A stretch of 64,000 bases of DNA from Sipunculus nudus (Eukaryota > Annelida > Sipuncula > Golfingiida > Sipunculidae), in contig CM049306.1 of assembly GCA_026874595.1 (NCBI GenBank), positions 17,383,019 to 17,447,018 on the forward strand. The letters are read 5' to 3'. Below, in pieces: positions 1 through 11,148 of the stretch; positions within the stretch are counted from its first letter, which is position 1, and every line of letters begins with the position of its first letter. Both the position numbers and the translations under genes were made by a program. The notes beneath the pieces are model-generated. The model saw only the letters and a list, made by a program, of their open reading frames with translations, was not told where the DNA came from and did no database searches.

Positions 1-1310
1 ACAGCAGCAATAATACATTTATATAAACATACCCTGAGGTTAATTTATCACATTGTATGACAACAACTGCCTTTAGTTTATATTACAAATTTCAGTATTT
101 TAGTATATACTACAGTGATATGGAAAGTGGGCATTACTAGTCAAATAAAATGCCCAAGACAAAAACAATTTTTAAAGCACTACTTGCATTATCGAGTATA
201 AATAATCAGTGCCAAATGGTGCAAGGTCAGTGGAACTTGGGGACAAAATTAAAAACTTTGCAGTGAAAACAAAGGGCCTGCTGAGGATTCATTAAATCTC
301 CCACTACTGGAAGACAGACAGGAATATTCATTGATGAACTGGTTTCCCCTGGGTTTGTGGGTGACCAGCAAAGTGTACTGAAGGAGGCTTGCAACCGCTA
401 AAGGTAATGGACCTAATGACTCGGGGGATGGGCCGTGATGACAAGAAGATTTTAAGTGGGTATCTGGTGAGGTGCGTGACCAGACATGGTAAACCACTGT
501 GGATTACCAACACCTTGGTGTTCCATCAGAAACAACCGACGCTTCAGAAACCTGTGAAACTTGGCAAGACTCACCACTACTCTCACCTATCGTGATTAGT
601 CTGCACTGACATCAATCTAAGACCGCTAACACCTACTACTGATTATTAAGCCCTATCCCCTCCCTTGTACAGTAGGAAAGGAAGGCCTGCAGAGGTTGAT
701 GAGTTTATATTGCTATTTGGATCAAGGTTTTTCAGGGTACGCTTTTTGGTGTTTAAACATCACTAATAACATTTTTTTGTGTAGTTTCTTTTTCAAGTGT
801 GATCTTCTCATGGCTCCAACACAAAAAAACATTTTATACACATCTTTCTATGATCATGATTTATCCATATCAAAAGTGAAAGACATTAATCATGCACCAG
901 CTGTTCATTAAATTAATTCAAGGAATTTCCTCAGGTCTATGAAGAAACAGCTTTAACAGTCAACTGCATCATATATGGAAATACCAAGTGGAGCGTCTTG
1001 GAGCTGTTCTGGTATGTGTAATTAATTCAGATATCTGCTTGACAATGCACTGGTAAATTACTTTTTCCACCTGTCTCATTTCCTCAGTCATACTGAGGCT
1101 CATTAGTATGACAAACCATGGCTAACTCTAAGTGACAGATACTGGGAATGAAAGGCCTTATTATTAAAAAGAGACTGCATCAGAAAGTGACATATTTGTC
1201 ATTTGAAATATGGCAATGTAAGCTGAACTAAAGATGGAAACTGCTTTGCAGAGTTGGCATCAGGAGAGTGCCAGTGAAAGACACTGGAGAAGAGCACAGG
1301 ACTAGATGCT
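1..1310. other. Unannotated non-coding stretch
   Basis: AT-rich sequence without a recognisable gene, RNA or repeat family. Open frames here are at most 82 codons, overlap on both strands and show no domain, so I do not call them genes. A divergent family A fragment begins at its right edge. Confidence 0.5.
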
Positions 1311-1500
1311 AACAAGTGATACATGGGTCATGACACTCAGCTGACCAATGTGTTGGTTTAGGCTACGATACTAGATGTATTTGTGTGTTAGGTGCTGGTT
1401 ACACGTTCGGTACTGGTTTCGAAAGGGCACCATACATATTATAAGCCTCAAATTTTTACAAATAAGGTCATAGTGACCTAATTACCCATGTAGAGGTACA
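1311..1500 (-). mobile_element. Family A rolling-circle-like element, hairpin-end fragment
   Basis: It opens with AACAAGTGATACATGGGTCA followed by a GCTCAGCTG-like motif (CACTCAGCTG). This is the same terminal arrangement as at 9427, 24221, 37602, 41397, 50261 and 58375. Downstream text near 1450-1480 resembles the satellite core of the 9427-13851 element (AGGTCATAGTGACCTAATT compared with the core's CAGAGACCTAATTTC). The opposite (ACGG)n/AGCTGAGCT end is absent, so this is a truncated copy. Orientation follows the convention that the CTTGTT hairpin terminus is the 3' end, which places the element on the minus strand. Confidence 0.6.
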
Positions 1501-1789
1501 AATGGGTTAAAGTCACTGGGTGCATTATTGGCAAGATTCAGCACCAGTAATTATGCCTGACAAGAACTGATGTGGTAATCAATATGCTGTGACAAGAACC
1601 AGTATAATCACTGGTGGCTGAGACAATCAATATCACAGATAAATACAAACTGGTACAACAGGAAGAACCATTTTTAGAACTAGATATTTCTTGGCACCGC
1701 AGGTGCCATAGTATCCCCAGACAATTAATCCCCCCCCCCTTTAAGAATAGGTCCCCCATCTTCAGCAACAATTAATATCAGACCACACT

Positions 1790-3460
1790 CATAGAAAAGG
1801 TCACTCTCATAGAAAAGGTCATGACCCCAATTTCAATATGTATACATCATCCCCTAACCCATGTCTATATATATATGCATAATATGAAAGAAATCTGTCC
1901 ATTAGTTTTTTACTTATAATGCTTAAGTACTGTTAAGTGGCAATGATGGGGTATTAAAACGGCACGAAAACAAGTAAAAGAATAACAGGTGGCGCTACCA
2001 GTTTCTGGTACATGACAACACTATCCAAGATCTTCTGTCAAGTTGATTTTTGGACCAATCAATGCATCCCTTATTGAGATATTAATGATTTTGTGTGATT
2101 TTCACCATATATGGCAATATTCAAGATCAAGGCCACTCATAGGAAAGGTCATGACCAAAATTTAAATAAACATCATCCCATAACCAATATCAATGTATAT
2201 ACATAATATGAAAGAAATCTGTCCATTAGTTTTTGACTTATAATGCTCACAGTACTGTCAAGTGGCAATGATGGGGTATTAAACGGAAGAAAACAAGTAA
2301 AAGAATAAAGGCGGCGCCACCTGTTTCCGGTACATGACAATACTATCCAAGATCCTCGATCAAGTTGATTTTTGGACCAATCCATGCATCCCTTATTGAG
2401 ATATGAATGATTTTGTGTAATTTTCACCATATATGGCAATATTCAAGGTCAAGGCCACTCTAATAGGAAAAGTCATGACCCAAATTTATATATACATCAT
2501 CCCATAACCCATGTCGATGTATATGCATAATATGAAAGAAATCTGTCAGATAGTTTTTGACTTGTAATGCTCACAGTACTGTTAAATGGTAATGATGGGG
2601 GTATTAAACGGCACGAAAACAAGTAAAAGAATAACAGGTGGCGCCACCTGTTTCCGGTACATGACATTACTATCCAAGATTTTTGATCAAGTTGATTTTT
2701 AGACCAATCCATGCATCCCTTATTGAGATATTAATGATTTTGTGTAATTTTCACCATATATGGCAATATTCAAGGTCAAGGCCACTCTAATAGGAAAGGA
2801 CATGACCCAAATTTATATATACATCATCCCATAACCCATGTCTATGTATATGCATAACAGAAAGAAATCTGTCCATTATTTTTTTACTTATAATGCTCAC
2901 AGTACTGTTAAGTGGCAATGATGGGGTATAACTATTAAACCGCATGAAAACAAGTAAAAGAATAGCAGGTCTCCTGTTTCTGGTATATGACATTACTATT
3001 CAAGATCTTCGATCAAGTTGATTTTTGGACCAATCCATACATCCCTTATTGAGATATTAATGAATTTTTGTAATTTTCACCATATATGGCAATATTCAAG
3101 GTCAAGGCCACTCTAATAAGAAAGGTCATGACCCCAATTTAAATAAACATCATCCCATAACCCATATCTATGTACATGCATAATATAAAAGAAATCTCAC
3201 AGTACTGTCAAGTAGCAATTTTGGGGGTATTAAACGGCACAAAGACAAGTAAAGAATAACAGGTGGCGCCACCAGTTTCTGGAACATGACAACCCTATCC
3301 ATGATCTTCGATCAACTTGATTTTGGGATCAATCCATGCAAGATTCCTTAAGATATTCAAGAATTTGTGAGATTTTCCTAAAAATTTGACCTATTCAAGG
3401 TCAAGGACACTCTCCTAGTCAAGGTCATGACCTCATTTTAAATAGGCATCGTCCTCTCAC
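1790..3460. repeat. Tandem array of about 325-bp units (family B core)
   Basis: The anchor AGTTGATTTTTGGACCAATC recurs at 2041, 2363, 2690 and 3016, and in degenerate form at 3315. Spacings are 322, 327, 326 and 299 bp. Each unit carries a CAAGGTCAAGGCCAC segment, an AAAGGTCATGACC segment and a GGTGGCGCCACC-type palindrome (exact at 2637 and 3262, degenerate in the others). The last unit is the most diverged and carries the perfect palindrome AGGTCATGACCT at 3422-3433. Related units recur at 17935-18480 and 56560-58150. Confidence 0.85.
3422..3433. promoter_or_regulatory. Perfect AGGTCATGACCT palindrome (possible nuclear-receptor site)
   Basis: Two AGGTCA half-sites face each other with no spacer. 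In vertebrates this arrangement is the idealised palindromic thyroid-hormone response element. It lies inside the family B element and recurs at the same place in copy 2 (18317-18328). Any function here is inference from motif identity alone. Confidence 0.3.
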
Positions 3461-3597
3461 CCATATCTAAACATATACCAAGTTTAGTAAAGATCTGTGA
3501 AATTTTTTTTGAGTTATCGCGCCAACAAGATTTATATGCGGCGGCGGGGGGACCGGTATGAAAACATAGTATCCCCCGACTTTGTCTGGGGATACAA

Positions 3598-4416
3598 TAA
3601 CGTTTTCTGAATCACACTGAAAATGTAGCAATAAAGACTGCTTTGGTCTCTGCATGTATTTCAAGGCATACCTTATGCATATGAAACATAATTATAGCCT
3701 TTTTTGAAAACTTGACTTAGGAAATCTTATATTTCTTTTAATGAAGTTCTATGATCACAACATGGCCAATTCATCTTCACATATAATCACAGTTATGTTA
3801 TTGACAGTTGATTGTTAATTACAGCCCTATAGAGCAAGAAAAGAAATGACTTTAAAGATCTGATTAATATGATTTTTCTTTTTGATATGGCAATTCTACA
3901 AGGTTTAGAAGTGTTGCACATGAATCTAACCAAGAAACAGGGACAGGAAAGGAGACATCAGAATTCCAGGTTGGGGAATTCTTCAGAAAAGAAGGAAAAT
4001 ATAACCAAATGATTAAAATGAACAGTATCAAATTTGACCAAAGCCTAATCCTATATTTTCCAATCACCAAGAATAAACAGCATACATACAGAAAAGAAAC
4101 TTTCCTACATCAGAAACTTTCTTAATCTTTCTGCCCATACCAGCAGCATTCTTTGGTTCTCATTTAGCTTTTAACAGCCTGTTATGCCCCTCTCTTTGTT
4201 CATGGATGTGGTGGTCATCCAATTTGAATTCTACTCCTCTGACTAAATGGTATGATGCCATGTGTTTCACTCTTCAAGACTATCATTTTACGACCAATGA
4301 ATGACCCATGAGAGAGTTGTGTCTTCTGACATCTGAGTTGTTTCAAGCTATACTGAACTCTTCTGATTTGTGTCCCTGTAGGTCAGCATGTCCTCCGTGT
4401 GTATATTCACTGCCTC

Positions 4417-4420
<4 letters not shown>
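3598..4420. other. Unannotated non-coding stretch
   Basis: AT-rich sequence between a family B element and an AT microsatellite. I see no repeat family, RNA gene or credible coding frame. Confidence 0.5.
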
Positions 4421-4485
<65 letters not shown>

Positions 4486-4487
4486 CA
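4421..4487. repeat. (TA)n microsatellite
   Basis: An almost uninterrupted TA dinucleotide run of about 65 bp. The 89-codon open frame that crosses it (4308-4577) encodes alternating I and Y only because of the repeat, so it is not a gene. Confidence 0.97.
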
Positions 4488-4829
4488 TATTTGATCTGTA
4501 GGGGTTCTGTCTGCTGGTCTTGCTATGATAGATTTCACAGAGTGCACAGATTCATGGGAAATATTTCCATTCTATGATTTGAAATCCTGTCCAATTTTTT
4601 AGATAAACTATTTATCAATGTAAGGGTAGAGTACTCATGGGGAAATTGGCAAATTTTAGCCTGACAACAGCATATCAGCTGATGAAATAGAAATGTCAGC
4701 TGCTGTAAGCTCCTTATATACAAACAGAAGGCTAAGGTTTTTCTTTTTATAAATTTTCAGAATTACTGTAGTGAAAAGCTAGTTTTCTCATTTTGTCCTA
4801 TGCATCCCTAATGAATATTAATCAGGGAA

Positions 4830-4842
4830 GGGGGGGGGGGGG
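4830..4842. repeat. Poly-G tract
   Basis: A run of 13 G in otherwise AT-rich sequence. The exact length is uncertain because long homopolymers are error-prone in sequencing. Confidence 0.8.
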
Positions 4843-4942
4843 TCAAAAGACCTTTCCCATAGAAACTAGTGACAACTACTACTGACATCTAGTGACAACT
4901 TGAACTTAGTGTTCAAGTCAAGCAGATGAACTAAGACTTATC

Positions 4943-4977
4943 ATATATTATATATTATATATTATATATTATATATT
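4943..4977. repeat. (ATATATT)5 heptanucleotide repeat
   Basis: Five consecutive identical 7-bp units, ATATATT, directly readable from the sequence. Confidence 0.95.
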
Positions 4978-6130
4978 GGTGATATCTAAATGGATAAAAG
5001 TGAAAAGCTTTAAACAGTGAGGTTTCTTTAACGATGAGGTTCCTGTCAATAGTGTCTGGCTGTTACCTTCAATGCTGTCTGATTTGACCGTAATCACGAG
5101 ACAACCATCAAGTGAAAATCAAATGCGCAAGGAAAAGGGCATTATATTTCAATAAATACATTCAGGACTAAACTGCAAAACTGAGTGACACTGCAATCTG
5201 CAAAACTCCCAGATGGGAATGCATCATGGTTTATAAATTACAATTAATGCAGTTCCCAAATATCAAATTGAGCATAGGATGAGTATGACATTCTCATCAT
5301 AATGTTTTAGATCACCAGGGACCACCAAATCATTTGTTTACACAAACCTAGTTGTAACCATGAGGCCATCTGGCTGAATAGACAATTCCTTCAAGGCTAT
5401 TTTATACAGTTTTCACACATCCTGAGCTGAGTGCCTTGTCCAAAACACAATGATGTTAATCCCCAATGGTTCATGTTAAGAGATGTTTCTTCAAGAAGTA
5501 AATGGACCCTCCAGCTCTGAAATGGCTTACAAGGACAGTGCTGAATAGCTGTCTGATGCTGCATGCCTTCTGATGTATCAGATTCCTGACTGATGCAGTA
5601 CCATAGCAAGCAGCCAGGAAACAAGAGATTGGCTGTCAAGTATAAACATGTGTTATCTTTTTCAGCTTACATCTTAACCATATGGTACTATATGGGTTGG
5701 CACTGGCAATAACAAATGTCATATGTGATGATTAGAAAATAAACATACAGTGTTAGGCCACAACGGACCTGCAGATGTTATCATCTTTCACGCCTTGCAC
5801 CATTAAGACAGCAAGCGAATCACCTGACAAGTTACTCTCATCATTTAAAACAGTCCTGAATAAATGTAAAGTTGCATCAGTCATTACTAGAAATTGAGCT
5901 TTACATTCTCTTAATTAGTCTTGTAAATGTTTTTTATAATGCACTTTTTTAGTTGTATCTAATGTAATTCATTAAGAATGTACATAATTTGTTTCATGGT
6001 TTCAACTTTTAATATCTAAGTACTGGACTGCTGATGAAAACAAATTTAAAAGAATTTGATAATAACAAATGTAACATATGATGCACCTGTCCTGAATTCA
6101 TAAATATTCATATTCATGAAGCCACAGTTT
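4978..6130. other. Unannotated non-coding stretch
   Basis: No repeat family, RNA or gene recognised. The minus-strand frame at 5397-5639 (80 codons) has no recognisable domain or splice context. Confidence 0.5.
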
Positions 6131-6149
6131 GAAGATACAGGCAAGGTTG

Positions 6150-6620
6150 ATATTAAAGGTAAATGACTGAAAAAAAATCAACAAGGCAATTAAGTACTAA
6201 ACATTTTGAACAAGAACAAATTACATCACTGCTGAAATGCTGGCATAGGAGCATACAACATAAAAATGATTGTGATGGTGCCACAAATTTTGTTTATGAC
6301 AAAGCTATCTTAAGATGTATACAAATGCCCAATTTCAGGCTGATATATCAAGCCCCTCCTGAGAAATAAGCAGGCCCATAAATTGTGCAAAAATTATTGT
6401 CGGTAGCACCACCAATCTTGTATACGACAAAGCAATCCGATATGTATAAATATGCACATTTTCAGGCTGATATATCAAATCCCTCCTGAGATATAAGCAG
6501 GCACATACACTGTGCTTAAGTCATTGTAGGTGGTGACACCAGTCTTGTGAACAAGAAAGCGATCAAAGATGCATGGACAAGTCAAAATATCAAGCCAATA
6601 CAATATTTATACATCACATT
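6150..6620. repeat. Family D2 interspersed repeat, copy 1 (about 1.5 tandem units)
   Basis: Units read: GTGCAAAAATTATTG, a degenerate GGTGGCGCCACC motif, a short CTTGTATACGACAAAG segment, TTCAGGCTGATATATCAA, then CTCCTGAGATATAAGCAGGC. The same order recurs at 14471-14810. The copy is old: the palindrome has decayed to GGTAGCACCACC and GGTGGTGACACC. I cannot assign its ends to a class. Confidence 0.65.
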
Positions 6621-6689
6621 TCTCTTGAGTCAGAACCACTGGGCTAACCAAGCTTAGGTGAGAGAGGCAGTTGCCTTGAGTGAAGCAGA

Positions 6690-6800
6690 ACAAATTGCTT
6701 GCTCCAGCTACTGAACTGAGTGAACTCTTGGCCTGCACCTGACTGCACTGAGTGAACTCTTGACCTGTTCCTGGCTGCACTGGGTGAACTCTTAATCTGT
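6690..6800. repeat. About 32-bp tandem repeat (CTGAGTGAACTCTTGACCTG)
   Basis: Three adjacent degenerate units of about 32-33 bp containing ACTGAGTGAACTCTTG, then CCTG. They are followed by a TCTGCCAAAGCTATAAATAGAT segment. The same units and follower occur at 14840-15065, so this module belongs to a dispersed repeat that includes D2. Confidence 0.75.
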
Positions 6801-7019
6801 TGCATAATCTGCACAGTCTGCCAAAGCTATAAATAGATCCAGGCTCACCTTTGGCCTGTTGGTAAATCTGTTTACACATACTGAAAGACTGGCTACTATG
6901 CTTTTTTTTTTTCAAGCCGACATATCCATAAGTTTTTTTTTTATCAAAATGTTTTCAGTAATGAAAGATGTAGTCCTTTCATTGTTAAATTGTCCAATAA
7001 TTCTGCAAAAATCATTTAC

Positions 7020-8090
7020 TTACACTTGAATAAACCCTCCTGAGAATCATTTCTGTGCAATGTTACATAAGCTGAAACAAGAAGACTACTGCAGCTTTCA
7101 GTTTGAAATAGGCTTACAAATGGCCACAAGACCAACTTCAGATTTGTATGACTCTACCAAAAATCAATGAACCCAATCTATTCTTCTACAATTGTAAGAA
7201 CCCTACCTCAGAATAATTCTTGTGAAAAATCAAACCATTCAGCTGGAGAGTTTCATCATAAAAAATTTTTAAGCTGAAAAGCTAATATTACGAGGTTTTG
7301 TCCACAAAAAACAGGTCGATGTAGGTGGCGCCATAAAACCCGCAAAATATCAAACATGAGTCATGTGACCAACAGTTGCACAAAACTTGGTGATGCTAGC
7401 TCCTGCAGTTTCTGAGATAGTTATGCCAGTATGCTTCCTTGGCAAATTGACTAAGTTCAAATTCCTGTAACTCGGCCAAAATTAATCAAACCCAAACCAT
7501 TTGAACAAACTTGAGAGAGCTTGTCTCTGGGATTATTTCTATGAAACATTGAATAACTTAGCTGAATGATTTCAGAAAAGAATATTTTTAAAGTTTTTTT
7601 AGCTTTTCCCCGTAAAATGTAAGTTAATGCTGGTGGCCCCACAAAAAGCTCAATCCCACAACATTGATATGTGACAGATTTTTGCATAAAATTTTGGGAT
7701 GCTAGTTCCTGCTATTCCTGAGAAATTATGGGTTAATGTACTGACAACCAATGACCCTGTACAAAAAAGGTTGATGCAGGTGGGGCCAAAAATTATTAAA
7801 TTTCACGTATGAGTCATGTGACCAACATTTGCATAAAATTTGATGATGCTAGCTCCAGCTGTATCTGATATTGTTATTTTAGTATTCTTTTTTTTTTTTG
7901 CCAAATGACTTAGTTAAGCTTCCTGTAACTCGGCCAAAATTCACCAAACTGGAACCATTAAAAAAAGATTGTTTCAGAGATTATTCCTGTAAAATATTGA
8001 ACAATTTCGCTGGACAGTTTTGGAGAAGAAGATTTTTAAAGTTATTATAACTTTTTCCCTATAAAATCTAAGTAAATGCATATAGCAAAA
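7020..8090. repeat. Family E interspersed repeat, copy 1
   Basis: A degenerate tandem of modules containing CCTGTAACTCGGCCAAAA (7463 and 7922), AACCATTTGAACAAACTTGA, a CTGTGAAATATTGAACAATT-type segment and AGCTTTTTCCC. Between them sit GATGCAGGTGG-type palindrome remnants and ATGAGTCATGTGACCAAC. Copy 2 lies at 18830-19857 with the same module order. No terminal features can be fixed in this copy. Confidence 0.7.
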
Positions 8091-8097
8091 TAAAAGA

Positions 8098-9426
8098 CAA
8101 GCTGACGTTAACCTTGAAGGGAAAAATCTAAAATATTATCAAATGGAGATTAAGTGTAAGAGGAAGAGGTAATAAAGGCCATGGTTGGTTTATATGATTG
8201 GTTTGTATTGATGAGCAAGAAATTGTTGCAAATAATATTTTGTGACCTGACCATGTGTTTCCTAACGTTGAAACTGAAGTATGTGAGCAGTTTGTGAACA
8301 ATTGATCTGTACTTTTACCATGATCATTAGTTGGCTTTTTTATTAACTGTTGACATTTCAGTAGTTTACACATTTGTTCAACTGAATCTATTTTTTTGTA
8401 TAATATATATTATTAAAAAATATGTATTTTTATATGAAATGTATACAGTTGAAATATAACTAATTAACAACATAAAACAGGGCAAACAAAGCCTGATCTC
8501 CAATTCAGCTGAGACAGGAAAATAATGAACAAATGTTTGTATTAGATCATCATTTTTTATCACATCAATATTTTTTTATTATAAGTTTATATTTCTATAC
8601 ATTTCCAATATAACATATATATCTTAATAAAAAAGTTGATTCATAATTCTTAATTGCATCATCATAAATCTCAATCTTGTCAGATAACACCACATCATGC
8701 ACACAAATGTTTATTTATTTTTTACCACAAAAATATATCTTTTAAATCTGCAAAACAATAAATATCTAAAAATAATACTTGATTTAGATTTCACAATTTT
8801 TAATTGTCTTTATTTATCCATAATGTGCTTCATATTTTATAATAATTTAAGCATACTGATGGGTTCAATTATATTTGTTAAAATCATTTAAAAGAAAATT
8901 GATTTCTTTAAAAATCACATTGCATCTTCTGGATTACACCTTGAATTACTTTCAAAGGAAAGTTTTTGCATATCAGAGTGGAAACAGGATTACAATTAAG
9001 GAGATACAGTGAAAACAATAACAATTACTGCATAACACTTGGTGGGTTGGGTTTGCGGGAGGGTGGGGGGGGGGGGGGTGATTGGGGTGGTGATATGAGA
9101 ATAACTTTACACCTGTCACAGCAGGGGATCTCCCCCAGTGACAAATCAGAAACCCTGGCATAGCTGACTTCCAGTGACTTGGAGTGGGACCCTGCATCTG
9201 TAATCTGTAACCAAAGCAAATGACTACAATAGAACCTCAAGAAAAAAACCAATAACTAGCTTAATTTTCAAGCTTTTATTTTCAAATTTCAGATTTAAAC
9301 AAACTATATATTGATGTTTACATGCTGTGAAAATTAAATCAATGGTACTTACAGCAAAAAAAACATGCCATGGTCAAAGTTGGGCAAAATTTAAGGTACT
9401 AATTTTATTTTTATGCTAATAACTTA
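8098..9426 (-). mobile_element. Family A half-element (paralogue of 24240-25580)
   Basis: From AGCTGACGTTAACCTTGAAG to ATGCTAATAACTTAAA this matches 24240-25590 almost base for base, including the poly-G tract (9064-9078) and the segment GTGCCATGGTCAAAGTTGGG (one change here). At the plus-left end the hairpin terminus is missing and only GCTGA remains. At the plus-right end the match stops at CTTAAA, where the next family A element begins. The (ACGG)n half is not found downstream, so this is a half copy and not a simple host of a nested insertion. Confidence 0.75.
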
Positions 9427-9564
9427 AACAAGTGACCCAGGGGTCATGACACTCAGCTGACCAGGAAGACATTGACAAAAGTAATTTTATCATCTGAATG
9501 TCAAATTTGAATGAAATACTTTTTCCAAACTTGACCTTTTGTATAAAATCATCCAATATTCATT

Positions 9565-10210
9565 GGGGTACTATGGAGCTCTGTAGCATGAAGGATATGG
9601 GTAACAGACACCTATTTTCAAGGTTTACAAGATGACTTTTCAGGGGTCTCCCAGCATGTCAAAAAATAAAATTCTAGGTCCAGTTATTATGAATTGTGCC
9701 CTGTTAACAAATCCAAATGTTTTTTTCTGGGGGGTATTTCAAAGCCGCATAGGATGAAGGATATGGGTAACAGAGATGTTATTTCAGGTGCACAAGGAGA
9801 CTTTTCAGGGGCCTCCCAGCATATCAAGAAAGGAGATTCTAGGTCAAGTCATTATAATTTGTGCTCTGTTAACAGATGACCAAATCTTTATTCTGGGGAG
9901 TACTTCGGAGCCCCAGAGCATGAAGGATATGGGTAACAGGGACCTTATTTCAGGTTTCCATGTAGACCTTTTATGGGCTTCCCTGGAGGTGAGGACAGAC
10001 GATTCCAGGTCCAGTCATTATGATTTGTGCCCTGTTAATATATGACCAAATCTTTATTCTGGGGGGTACTTCAGAGCCCCATAGCTTACAGAATATGGGT
10101 AACAGGGACCTTATTTCGGGTTTCCATGTAGACCTTTTATGGGCTTCCCTGGAGGTGAGGACAGCAGATTCTAGGTCCAGTCATTATGATTTGTGCCCTG
10201 TTTACAGATG
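9565..10210. repeat. 166-bp satellite monomers
   Basis: The anchor ATATGGGTAACAG falls at 9595, 9761, 9927 and 10093, spaced exactly 166 bp three times. Each unit runs through GGGGTACTTCGGAGCCCCA, the anchor, ACTTTTCAGGGGCCTCCC, ATTCTAGGTCCAGT and TTTGTGCCCTGTTAACAGAT. They lack the GGTGGCGCCACC half present in the longer downstream units. Confidence 0.9.
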
Positions 10211-10597
10211 ACCAAATGTTTAAAGATCACAAAAGTAGAGAAAAATAAATCATAAAAAATAAAAAAAAATATAGGTGGCACCACCAATCTCCAGAAATTG
10301 ATGAAACACTCCATGATCAATATCCATGCAAAGAATCATGGTGATTAATGCATTAGTTGTTCAGATACTTGAGCTTTTGTATTAAATTTTGCATTATTGT
10401 TGGGGGTACTTCAGAACCCTATAGCTAGAAGAATATAGGTCACAGTGACCTAATTTCAGGTTTACAAGGAGAATTTCCATAGACCTCCCAGGATTTCAAG
10501 TAAGAAGATTCCCAGTCTAGCGGTTACAATTTGTGCCCTGTTAACAGACAGACGCCTGGATGGCCGGACAGACAACGGACAAAAGGTGATCCCTACA

Positions 10598-10630
10598 GCT
10601 CAGATGACTTTCAGTCAGCTGAGCTAAAAA
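10598..10630. other. Internal family A right-end hairpin module
   Basis: AGCTCAGATGACT, a short loop, then AGTCAGCTGAGCT followed by AAAAA. It is preceded by ACAACGGACAAAAGGTGATC exactly as at the true end (13816-13851). This could be the original terminus of a 1.2-kb element starting at 9427. Confidence 0.8.
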
Positions 10631-11117
10631 TTGAAAAAATAGAGGTGGCGCCACCAGAATGCAGAAACTGATGAAACATTTCATGATCAATATCCATGCA
10701 AAGAATCATGGTGATCAATATCATAATTGTTCAGATACTTGAGCTTTTGTATCAAATTTTCCATTATTCTGGGGGGTACTTCGGAGCCCCATAGCTCAGA
10801 GGTTATGGGTGACAGAGACCTAATTTCAAGTTTTTAAGGAGACTTTTCATGGGCCTCTCAGCATGTCAAGAGAGAAGATTCTAGGTCCAGTTGTTACGAT
10901 TTGTGCCATGTTAACAGATGACCGCATCTTATGAGGTCTCAAAAATAGAGAAAAAAATTTGTAAAAATAAAAAAAATACAGGTGGCGCCACCATACTGCA
11001 GAAACTGATTACACATTCCATGATCAATATCCATGCAAAGAATCATGGTGGTCACTGCAATAGTTGTTTAGATACTTGAGCTTTTGTATCAAATTGTCCA
11101 TTATTCTGAGGGATACT

Positions 11118-11148
11118 TCAGATGACTTACAGTCAGCTGAGCTAAAAA
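11118..11148. other. Second internal family A right-end module, without (ACGG)n
   Basis: The satellite sequence GAGGGATACTTCAGA continues directly into TGACTTACAGTCAGCTGAGC and AAAAA. The proximal hairpin arm is fused to the satellite at a shared TTCAGA-like stretch, which suggests recombination rather than an ordinary element end. Confidence 0.7.

Larger units (their letters stand above)
1680..3597 (-). mobile_element. Family B Helitron/HINE-like non-autonomous element, copy 1
   Basis: Read on the minus strand it begins TTGTATCCCCAGACAAAG and ends CTAG, followed by T. The inverse of the 5' sequence (TTGTCTGGGGATAC) recurs just inside the other end, directly before a perfect hairpin GGCACC-loop-GGTGCC (plus strand 1693-1707). 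An asymmetric inverted repeat plus 3' hairpin plus CTAG, with no target duplication, is the known plan of Helitron/Helentron-derived non-autonomous elements. A poly-C tract follows the hairpin side near 1730. The interior is five units of about 325 bp. It has no Rep/helicase coding capacity, so it must depend on an autonomous relative. Boundaries agree with the copies at 15312-18498 and 56104-58165, where the flanks diverge at the same bases. Confidence 0.8.
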
